DNA of 23,001 nucleotides, from NCBI GenBank assembly GCA_003427395.1, contig BFEA01000288.1, positions 688,166-711,166 on the forward strand. The letters are read 5' to 3'. This document shows, in pieces, positions 1 to 8,100 of the stretch (within the stretch, counting starts at the first letter, position 1; each line of letters begins with the position of its first letter). This stretch comes from Chara braunii. Lineage: Eukaryota; Streptophyta; Charophyceae; Charales; Characeae. The translations under genes were made by a program, and so were the position numbers. The notes beneath the pieces are model-generated. The model saw only the letters and a list, made by a program, of their open reading frames with translations, ran no database searches and was not told where the DNA came from.

Positions 1-23
1 CCCCCCCCCCCCACACACACACA
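1..23. repeat. poly-C run followed by short (CA)n
   Basis: Twelve C residues open the window and are followed by about five AC/CA units ending at the A of an ATG. The tract is cut by the window edge, so its true length is unknown. It could be a plain microsatellite. It could also be the C-rich tract before a 3' splice site, because ATGCAG follows immediately (23-28). Confidence 0.85.
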
Positions 24-115
24 TGCAGGAACTGCGCCTGCAAGAATTGGATGCGGTGCTTGCAGAGTTCACACCCGCACCGGTCCAGTCTAGTCCAGTC
101 CGGTCCGGTCTGTAG
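23..115 (+). CDS. possible 3'-terminal coding fragment of an unidentified gene
   Basis: A frame open from position 2 runs through ATG at 23-25 to TAG at 113-115, giving about 30 residues after that Met. The first part is an amphipathic, charged helix (QELRLQELDAVLAEF) and the end is a Pro/Ser/Val-rich tail. The helix resembles short acidic-hydrophobic helices of the LD type (LDxLLxxL), but several positions differ and the match is too short to name a family. The frame enters from the window edge, so this could be the end of a longer gene. Alternatively, ATGCAG at 23-28 after the C-rich/CA tract could be a 3' splice site, making 29-115 a last exon. The tail is encoded by a CCRGT pentanucleotide repeat, which argues for caution. 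A chance open frame of this length is quite possible. No function is assigned. Confidence 0.2.
   Translation: MQELRLQELDAVLAEFTPAPVQSSPVRSGL
80..109 (+). repeat. six-copy CCRGT pentanucleotide repeat
   Basis: Six consecutive 5-mers read CCGGT, CCAGT, CTAGT, CCAGT, CCGGT, CCGGT; a diverged CTGTA follows. The units differ at the second and third positions only. It lies inside the short open frame ending at 115, where it would encode the Pro/Val/Ser-rich tail. Confidence 0.8.
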
Positions 116-954
116 AGGTGGCTACTTACTATACGTAACGACTGCTCACTATTCAAAGTCGTATGCAACGCAAACAGTGGCAAACACTGACTGGCATTAC
201 GTGACATTCTAGAGTAGTCTGCTCCACCAGTGAGTATCTAGAACCTTGTCAGAAATGCACCTCCCATTGCCTTCCTCCCTCTTCTTGTGTACTATTAGTA
301 AATGCATACGAATGGCCATCATTAAGACAGCATACAAAATATAGGACGAAGATCTAAGGAAATCTTGAGTGAAAATGAAGATGGAATATACCTCCACCTT
401 TACTCTGTCTCCTTTCATAGTGTGAAAGTGTGCCGTTGTGGCACACGGGGATGTGGGCAGCTCGCACTCAACCACAATCAACGTGGCGAGCCTTGTACAT
501 GAGAGGCACAGTAAAAGGGGAGCCACAAAAACAAACGAAAGGGGTACCTCCCAAAGAAAGTAAAAGTGAACACATTTAAGAAAGGGATTTAAACGCTTCT
601 AGTATACTCCATGTTGCTTGCTAATAGTTGCTATGGAGGTGAAACTGTTTCATTATTGGACTGTCTCAACTCAAGGGCCTTCGTTGTCTGCAATGGGCTT
701 AAGCCAGCAGTACACCCAGGCCTCTTTTTCCGAACCGCCAGTGGCGCACTTTCCTAACTGCCAGCGCGGCACTTCTTTCCTTTTTTGGCTGGCGGCGCCA
801 GCCCTTGTGGTCCGGTAGGCCCTAGCCGCAAAAACAATCGTGTGGCGACAAGATGTTTTGCTGCAAGGGTAGGGCCGTGTACTTGTGCTTTAAAGCTGCT
901 TCTATTTTGCATCTACTCATCTGCGTGGAATAGGGGCTGCTGCGGTGAAAATTT

Positions 955-957
<3 letters not shown>
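116..957. other. gene-free unique DNA with small GC-rich hairpins
   Basis: I see no convincing gene, tRNA, rRNA or transposon end here. The longest frame (- strand, 209-526) needs a GTG start and shows no recognisable domain. Between 736 and 803 there are compact GC-rich structures: CGCCA-g-TGGCG at 736-746 and GGCTGGC-ggc-GCCAGCC at 787-803. Two imperfect direct copies of a GCCAG...GCACTT...TCC block occupy 737-754 and 760-780. Nothing shows that these act as regulatory sites. Confidence 0.6.

Positions 958-1010
<53 letters not shown>
958..1010. repeat. (CA)26 microsatellite
   Basis: Uninterrupted CA dinucleotides run from 959 to 1010, preceded by AAAA and followed by ATCAG. Long uninterrupted CA tracts are typical of eukaryotic genomes, so this supports a eukaryotic source. 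Open frames crossing it (Thr-His or Val-Cys repeats) are artefacts. Confidence 0.98.
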
Positions 1011-1013
<3 letters not shown>

Positions 1014-1225
1014 AGTTAGGTGTGTCTGTCTGTTTTCTTGTTTTTTCTCCTTGCCCCAATTTTTTTCCCAAGTACTTTCTGTCTGTTGGAGTGAGCACCC
1101 TCAAGAAGTGCTAAACAGTAGGTGGTCCATTGTTTGGAGCTCCTACAGCATTCTTAGGGGGCCGCTCGGTTTGGGATGTCTGTGTTTCCTGTGGGTGATG
1201 ACGGATGTTCGTCTGGGTGATTCCC

Positions 1226-1271
1226 TGGCTCAGCGGGTGGTGGGAACCAACAGTCTCTGGGGTTCAATCAT
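1226..1271 (+). promoter_or_regulatory. weak tRNA-like A-box/B-box pair
   Basis: TGGCTCAGCGGG at 1226-1237 fits the RNA polymerase III A-box consensus TRGCNNAGYNGG at every fixed position. GGTTCAATCAT at 1261-1271 fits the B-box GGTTCRANNCC except for the final CC. The spacing of 35 nt between box starts is shorter than in an intact tRNA (about 44). No D-stem or T-stem can be folded, so this is not a functional tRNA. It could be a decayed tRNA-derived SINE head or chance. It lies about 590 bp upstream of the hammerhead ribozyme on the same strand. Confidence 0.2.
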
Positions 1272-1289
1272 GGTGTAAGTAGATGATGT

Positions 1290-1790
1290 GCCGCTTTGGT
1301 CCATGTTGCATGTGTAGACTGCCTTGTCTGCGCTCTGCTGCTGCCTTGCTGTCCGTCCTGCTTGTGTTGCATGTAGTTCTTTGCAAGGCTGTTTGTTCAC
1401 TGTGTGGTGTGGTTGTGGTGTTAGTGTCGCCCTGTGCTTCCCTGCACTGCTGCCTTGCTGCCCATCCATGAGCCTTGCCTTCCGTGTTCTTTGCTTGTGT
1501 GCCGTGTAGTGTGGCTGCTGTGTTGGTGCTGCTCTGTGCTTCACCGCGCTGTTGCCCTGCTGCTCGTCCGCTTGCCTATCCGCGTGCCGTGCATTCTGTG
1601 TTCCTTGCTTGTGTGCTGTGTAGTATATGGCTGCTGTGTTGGTGCTGCCTTGTGCTTCGCTGCACAGTTGCCCTGCTGCTCGTCCGCTTGCAGTGTCGTT
1701 TTTGGCGTTGTGCAGTCCGGTTGCTCCGGCAGCGGGGCAGCGTTGCATGGTGCTTCGCTGAGTTGCTGCCCTGCTGCTGTGTTCCACTTG
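1290..1790 (+). repeat. diverged 98-116 bp tandem repeats, CTG/TGC-rich
   Basis: About five diverged copies of one block can be aligned by shared words. CTGCTGCCTTGCTG occurs at 1338 and 1447. TGTGCTT occurs at about 1433, 1535 and 1651. CCCTGCTGCTCGTCCGCTTG occurs at 1555 and 1671. GCTTCGCTG occurs at 1654 and 1752. TGCTTGTGTG occurs at 1492 and again near 1608. Spacings are 109, 102, 116 and 98 bp, so indels have accumulated. Frames on both strands stay open here and give Cys/Leu/Val-rich (+) or Gln/Ala/His/Arg-rich (-) peptides with the same period. That is expected from repetition and gives no support for a gene. It appears to be an old, decaying minisatellite, in contrast to the perfectly uniform array to its right. 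Confidence 0.75.
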
Positions 1791-1860
1791 TGGACAGTCT
1801 GCCTTCAACAAACATGGATCAAAGGGTTCATGACCCAAACCATCAATACGGAGATTCCGC

Positions 1861-1916
1861 AGATTGTCGAGGGTTCAGCCTCCTGATGAGTCGGTGCAAC
1901 TCCGACGAAACAATCT
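1861..1916 (+). ncRNA. type III hammerhead self-cleaving ribozyme
   Basis: This small ribozyme cuts its own transcript by 2'-OH attack, leaving a 2',3'-cyclic phosphate and a 5'-OH. Stem III pairs AGATTGT (1861-1867) with ACAATCT (1910-1916), 7 bp; its outer end is open, so the topology is type III. C at 1868 is C17, giving a GUC triplet with predicted cleavage between 1868 and 1869. Stem I pairs GAGG (1869-1872) with CCTC (1879-1882) around the loop GTTCAG. The core CTGATGA is at 1883-1889. Stem II pairs GTCGG (1890-1894) with CCGAC (1902-1906) around the loop TGCAACT. The core GAAA is at 1907-1910. All invariant core bases are present and all 16 helix pairs are Watson-Crick. GTT in loop I (1873-1875) could pair with AAC in loop II (1898-1900), in line with the loop-loop contacts known to speed natural hammerheads. 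A second hairpin, GGGT(TCATG)ACCC, lies upstream at 1824-1836. No second hammerhead core is seen on either strand of the window. Confidence 0.94.
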
Positions 1917-1924
1917 ATCATCAA

Positions 1925-1944
1925 TTTTTTTTTTCTTTTCTTTC
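1925..1944 (+). terminator. T10 run and T-rich tract after the ribozyme
   Basis: Ten T residues (1925-1934) begin 8 nt after the hammerhead, followed by CTTTTCTTTC. On the + strand a run of four or more T can end RNA polymerase III transcription, so a Pol III transcript carrying the ribozyme could stop here. Equally, it may be a plain polypyrimidine tract in a pyrimidine-rich neighbourhood. No strong promoter is visible, so the terminator reading is speculative. The remaining bases to 2006 are T/G-rich and hold nothing recognisable. Confidence 0.25.
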
Positions 1945-2098
1945 GATCTTTTGAAATTTTTGGCCTTGTGATTTTCTGGTTTGCCTGTTTTGTGTGCTTG
2001 TGTGTCGTCTGCCCTCCTGCCTCCCCCGTGACTTCCAGCCCTTGTTATTTGCCATTGCCTGTTGTCCTATGCCTTGTCGAGTCTCGTGCCTTTGTGTG

Positions 2099-2116
2099 CC
2101 CACCCACCCACCTCCC
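2099..2116 (-). other. G-quadruplex motif, first of 97 copies
   Basis: The + strand reads CCC-A-CCC-A-CCC-ACCT-CCC, so the - strand has four G3 tracts with loops of 4, 1 and 1 nt. This satisfies the usual G3N1-7 quadruplex rule, and short loops favour stability. The + strand could form an i-motif. The motif recurs every 213 bp, with the last copy starting at 22547. Whether it folds in the cell is not shown by sequence. Confidence 0.9.
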
Positions 2117-2166
2117 TGTCCTCCAGCGTTGTTGTTGCTTGTTCTCCTTTGCCTTGTTGCCTCATG

Positions 2167-2180
2167 CCCTTTCCTTTCCC
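2167..2180 (+). other. polypyrimidine mirror repeat, first of 97 copies
   Basis: CCCTTTCCTTTCCC reads the same in both directions along one strand and is wholly pyrimidine. Mirror-symmetric polypyrimidine tracts can form intramolecular triplex (H-DNA). This one is short (14 nt), so stable triplex formation is uncertain. It sits in a longer pyrimidine-rich stretch and recurs in each unit. Confidence 0.8.
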
Positions 2181-5100
2181 ATTTTCCATCTGTCTTTCCT
2201 TTCTTGCCGTGAGCTGTTTGTCTGCCCTCCTGCCTCCCCCGTGACTTCCAGCCCTTGTTATTTGCCATTGCCTGTTGTCCTATGCCTTGTCGAGTCTCGT
2301 GCCTTTGTGTGCCCACCCACCCACCTCCCTGTCCTCCAGCGTTGTTGTTGCTTGTTCTCCTTTGCCTTGTTGCCTCATGCCCTTTCCTTTCCCATTTTCC
2401 ATCTGTCTTTCCTTTCTTGCCGTGAGCTGTTTGTCTGCCCTCCTGCCTCCCCCGTGACTTCCAGCCCTTGTTATTTGCCATTGCCTGTTGTCCTATGCCT
2501 TGTCGAGTCTCGTGCCTTTGTGTGCCCACCCACCCACCTCCCTGTCCTCCAGCGTTGTTGTTGCTTGTTCTCCTTTGCCTTGTTGCCTCATGCCCTTTCC
2601 TTTCCCATTTTCCATCTGTCTTTCCTTTCTTGCCGTGAGCTGTTTGTCTGCCCTCCTGCCTCCCCCGTGACTTCCAGCCCTTGTTATTTGCCATTGCCTG
2701 TTGTCCTATGCCTTGTCGAGTCTCGTGCCTTTGTGTGCCCACCCACCCACCTCCCTGTCCTCCAGCGTTGTTGTTGCTTGTTCTCCTTTGCCTTGTTGCC
2801 TCATGCCCTTTCCTTTCCCATTTTCCATCTGTCTTTCCTTTCTTGCCGTGAGCTGTTTGTCTGCCCTCCTGCCTCCCCCGTGACTTCCAGCCCTTGTTAT
2901 TTGCCATTGCCTGTTGTCCTATGCCTTGTCGAGTCTCGTGCCTTTGTGTGCCCACCCACCCACCTCCCTGTCCTCCAGCGTTGTTGTTGCTTGTTCTCCT
3001 TTGCCTTGTTGCCTCATGCCCTTTCCTTTCCCATTTTCCATCTGTCTTTCCTTTCTTGCCGTGAGCTGTTTGTCTGCCCTCCTGCCTCCCCCGTGACTTC
3101 CAGCCCTTGTTATTTGCCATTGCCTGTTGTCCTATGCCTTGTCGAGTCTCGTGCCTTTGTGTGCCCACCCACCCACCTCCCTGTCCTCCAGCGTTGTTGT
3201 TGCTTGTTCTCCTTTGCCTTGTTGCCTCATGCCCTTTCCTTTCCCATTTTCCATCTGTCTTTCCTTTCTTGCCGTGAGCTGTTTGTCTGCCCTCCTGCCT
3301 CCCCCGTGACTTCCAGCCCTTGTTATTTGCCATTGCCTGTTGTCCTATGCCTTGTCGAGTCTCGTGCCTTTGTGTGCCCACCCACCCACCTCCCTGTCCT
3401 CCAGCGTTGTTGTTGCTTGTTCTCCTTTGCCTTGTTGCCTCATGCCCTTTCCTTTCCCATTTTCCATCTGTCTTTCCTTTCTTGCCGTGAGCTGTTTGTC
3501 TGCCCTCCTGCCTCCCCCGTGACTTCCAGCCCTTGTTATTTGCCATTGCCTGTTGTCCTATGCCTTGTCGAGTCTCGTGCCTTTGTGTGCCCACCCACCC
3601 ACCTCCCTGTCCTCCAGCGTTGTTGTTGCTTGTTCTCCTTTGCCTTGTTGCCTCATGCCCTTTCCTTTCCCATTTTCCATCTGTCTTTCCTTTCTTGCCG
3701 TGAGCTGTTTGTCTGCCCTCCTGCCTCCCCCGTGACTTCCAGCCCTTGTTATTTGCCATTGCCTGTTGTCCTATGCCTTGTCGAGTCTCGTGCCTTTGTG
3801 TGCCCACCCACCCACCTCCCTGTCCTCCAGCGTTGTTGTTGCTTGTTCTCCTTTGCCTTGTTGCCTCATGCCCTTTCCTTTCCCATTTTCCATCTGTCTT
3901 TCCTTTCTTGCCGTGAGCTGTTTGTCTGCCCTCCTGCCTCCCCCGTGACTTCCAGCCCTTGTTATTTGCCATTGCCTGTTGTCCTATGCCTTGTCGAGTC
4001 TCGTGCCTTTGTGTGCCCACCCACCCACCTCCCTGTCCTCCAGCGTTGTTGTTGCTTGTTCTCCTTTGCCTTGTTGCCTCATGCCCTTTCCTTTCCCATT
4101 TTCCATCTGTCTTTCCTTTCTTGCCGTGAGCTGTTTGTCTGCCCTCCTGCCTCCCCCGTGACTTCCAGCCCTTGTTATTTGCCATTGCCTGTTGTCCTAT
4201 GCCTTGTCGAGTCTCGTGCCTTTGTGTGCCCACCCACCCACCTCCCTGTCCTCCAGCGTTGTTGTTGCTTGTTCTCCTTTGCCTTGTTGCCTCATGCCCT
4301 TTCCTTTCCCATTTTCCATCTGTCTTTCCTTTCTTGCCGTGAGCTGTTTGTCTGCCCTCCTGCCTCCCCCGTGACTTCCAGCCCTTGTTATTTGCCATTG
4401 CCTGTTGTCCTATGCCTTGTCGAGTCTCGTGCCTTTGTGTGCCCACCCACCCACCTCCCTGTCCTCCAGCGTTGTTGTTGCTTGTTCTCCTTTGCCTTGT
4501 TGCCTCATGCCCTTTCCTTTCCCATTTTCCATCTGTCTTTCCTTTCTTGCCGTGAGCTGTTTGTCTGCCCTCCTGCCTCCCCCGTGACTTCCAGCCCTTG
4601 TTATTTGCCATTGCCTGTTGTCCTATGCCTTGTCGAGTCTCGTGCCTTTGTGTGCCCACCCACCCACCTCCCTGTCCTCCAGCGTTGTTGTTGCTTGTTC
4701 TCCTTTGCCTTGTTGCCTCATGCCCTTTCCTTTCCCATTTTCCATCTGTCTTTCCTTTCTTGCCGTGAGCTGTTTGTCTGCCCTCCTGCCTCCCCCGTGA
4801 CTTCCAGCCCTTGTTATTTGCCATTGCCTGTTGTCCTATGCCTTGTCGAGTCTCGTGCCTTTGTGTGCCCACCCACCCACCTCCCTGTCCTCCAGCGTTG
4901 TTGTTGCTTGTTCTCCTTTGCCTTGTTGCCTCATGCCCTTTCCTTTCCCATTTTCCATCTGTCTTTCCTTTCTTGCCGTGAGCTGTTTGTCTGCCCTCCT
5001 GCCTCCCCCGTGACTTCCAGCCCTTGTTATTTGCCATTGCCTGTTGTCCTATGCCTTGTCGAGTCTCGTGCCTTTGTGTGCCCACCCACCCACCTCCCTG

Positions 5101-8100
5101 TCCTCCAGCGTTGTTGTTGCTTGTTCTCCTTTGCCTTGTTGCCTCATGCCCTTTCCTTTCCCATTTTCCATCTGTCTTTCCTTTCTTGCCGTGAGCTGTT
5201 TGTCTGCCCTCCTGCCTCCCCCGTGACTTCCAGCCCTTGTTATTTGCCATTGCCTGTTGTCCTATGCCTTGTCGAGTCTCGTGCCTTTGTGTGCCCACCC
5301 ACCCACCTCCCTGTCCTCCAGCGTTGTTGTTGCTTGTTCTCCTTTGCCTTGTTGCCTCATGCCCTTTCCTTTCCCATTTTCCATCTGTCTTTCCTTTCTT
5401 GCCGTGAGCTGTTTGTCTGCCCTCCTGCCTCCCCCGTGACTTCCAGCCCTTGTTATTTGCCATTGCCTGTTGTCCTATGCCTTGTCGAGTCTCGTGCCTT
5501 TGTGTGCCCACCCACCCACCTCCCTGTCCTCCAGCGTTGTTGTTGCTTGTTCTCCTTTGCCTTGTTGCCTCATGCCCTTTCCTTTCCCATTTTCCATCTG
5601 TCTTTCCTTTCTTGCCGTGAGCTGTTTGTCTGCCCTCCTGCCTCCCCCGTGACTTCCAGCCCTTGTTATTTGCCATTGCCTGTTGTCCTATGCCTTGTCG
5701 AGTCTCGTGCCTTTGTGTGCCCACCCACCCACCTCCCTGTCCTCCAGCGTTGTTGTTGCTTGTTCTCCTTTGCCTTGTTGCCTCATGCCCTTTCCTTTCC
5801 CATTTTCCATCTGTCTTTCCTTTCTTGCCGTGAGCTGTTTGTCTGCCCTCCTGCCTCCCCCGTGACTTCCAGCCCTTGTTATTTGCCATTGCCTGTTGTC
5901 CTATGCCTTGTCGAGTCTCGTGCCTTTGTGTGCCCACCCACCCACCTCCCTGTCCTCCAGCGTTGTTGTTGCTTGTTCTCCTTTGCCTTGTTGCCTCATG
6001 CCCTTTCCTTTCCCATTTTCCATCTGTCTTTCCTTTCTTGCCGTGAGCTGTTTGTCTGCCCTCCTGCCTCCCCCGTGACTTCCAGCCCTTGTTATTTGCC
6101 ATTGCCTGTTGTCCTATGCCTTGTCGAGTCTCGTGCCTTTGTGTGCCCACCCACCCACCTCCCTGTCCTCCAGCGTTGTTGTTGCTTGTTCTCCTTTGCC
6201 TTGTTGCCTCATGCCCTTTCCTTTCCCATTTTCCATCTGTCTTTCCTTTCTTGCCGTGAGCTGTTTGTCTGCCCTCCTGCCTCCCCCGTGACTTCCAGCC
6301 CTTGTTATTTGCCATTGCCTGTTGTCCTATGCCTTGTCGAGTCTCGTGCCTTTGTGTGCCCACCCACCCACCTCCCTGTCCTCCAGCGTTGTTGTTGCTT
6401 GTTCTCCTTTGCCTTGTTGCCTCATGCCCTTTCCTTTCCCATTTTCCATCTGTCTTTCCTTTCTTGCCGTGAGCTGTTTGTCTGCCCTCCTGCCTCCCCC
6501 GTGACTTCCAGCCCTTGTTATTTGCCATTGCCTGTTGTCCTATGCCTTGTCGAGTCTCGTGCCTTTGTGTGCCCACCCACCCACCTCCCTGTCCTCCAGC
6601 GTTGTTGTTGCTTGTTCTCCTTTGCCTTGTTGCCTCATGCCCTTTCCTTTCCCATTTTCCATCTGTCTTTCCTTTCTTGCCGTGAGCTGTTTGTCTGCCC
6701 TCCTGCCTCCCCCGTGACTTCCAGCCCTTGTTATTTGCCATTGCCTGTTGTCCTATGCCTTGTCGAGTCTCGTGCCTTTGTGTGCCCACCCACCCACCTC
6801 CCTGTCCTCCAGCGTTGTTGTTGCTTGTTCTCCTTTGCCTTGTTGCCTCATGCCCTTTCCTTTCCCATTTTCCATCTGTCTTTCCTTTCTTGCCGTGAGC
6901 TGTTTGTCTGCCCTCCTGCCTCCCCCGTGACTTCCAGCCCTTGTTATTTGCCATTGCCTGTTGTCCTATGCCTTGTCGAGTCTCGTGCCTTTGTGTGCCC
7001 ACCCACCCACCTCCCTGTCCTCCAGCGTTGTTGTTGCTTGTTCTCCTTTGCCTTGTTGCCTCATGCCCTTTCCTTTCCCATTTTCCATCTGTCTTTCCTT
7101 TCTTGCCGTGAGCTGTTTGTCTGCCCTCCTGCCTCCCCCGTGACTTCCAGCCCTTGTTATTTGCCATTGCCTGTTGTCCTATGCCTTGTCGAGTCTCGTG
7201 CCTTTGTGTGCCCACCCACCCACCTCCCTGTCCTCCAGCGTTGTTGTTGCTTGTTCTCCTTTGCCTTGTTGCCTCATGCCCTTTCCTTTCCCATTTTCCA
7301 TCTGTCTTTCCTTTCTTGCCGTGAGCTGTTTGTCTGCCCTCCTGCCTCCCCCGTGACTTCCAGCCCTTGTTATTTGCCATTGCCTGTTGTCCTATGCCTT
7401 GTCGAGTCTCGTGCCTTTGTGTGCCCACCCACCCACCTCCCTGTCCTCCAGCGTTGTTGTTGCTTGTTCTCCTTTGCCTTGTTGCCTCATGCCCTTTCCT
7501 TTCCCATTTTCCATCTGTCTTTCCTTTCTTGCCGTGAGCTGTTTGTCTGCCCTCCTGCCTCCCCCGTGACTTCCAGCCCTTGTTATTTGCCATTGCCTGT
7601 TGTCCTATGCCTTGTCGAGTCTCGTGCCTTTGTGTGCCCACCCACCCACCTCCCTGTCCTCCAGCGTTGTTGTTGCTTGTTCTCCTTTGCCTTGTTGCCT
7701 CATGCCCTTTCCTTTCCCATTTTCCATCTGTCTTTCCTTTCTTGCCGTGAGCTGTTTGTCTGCCCTCCTGCCTCCCCCGTGACTTCCAGCCCTTGTTATT
7801 TGCCATTGCCTGTTGTCCTATGCCTTGTCGAGTCTCGTGCCTTTGTGTGCCCACCCACCCACCTCCCTGTCCTCCAGCGTTGTTGTTGCTTGTTCTCCTT
7901 TGCCTTGTTGCCTCATGCCCTTTCCTTTCCCATTTTCCATCTGTCTTTCCTTTCTTGCCGTGAGCTGTTTGTCTGCCCTCCTGCCTCCCCCGTGACTTCC
8001 AGCCCTTGTTATTTGCCATTGCCTGTTGTCCTATGCCTTGTCGAGTCTCGTGCCTTTGTGTGCCCACCCACCCACCTCCCTGTCCTCCAGCGTTGTTGTT

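Noticed and set aside
209-526. 105-residue - strand open frame
   Set aside because: It needs a GTG start (the first ATG leaves about 70 residues), has no recognisable domain, and is within the range of chance frames.
785-1114. Frames through the (CA)n tract giving Thr-His or Val-Cys runs
   Set aside because: A dinucleotide repeat has no stop codons in any frame, so these are microsatellite artefacts.
1226-1290. Intact tRNA gene
   Set aside because: A-box and B-box words are present, but no D-stem, T-stem or acceptor stem can be paired and the spacing is too short.
1230-1886. Overlapping frames on both strands across the CTG-rich repeats
   Set aside because: They follow the 98-116 bp repeat period, are open on both strands at once, and have low-complexity composition. 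The repeat explains them.
2062-2244. 60-residue + strand frame repeated in every satellite unit
   Set aside because: It begins at TTG, not ATG, ends at the unit's own TGA, and exists 97 times only because the unit repeats. The Cys/Leu/Pro/Ser-rich product mirrors the pyrimidine bias.
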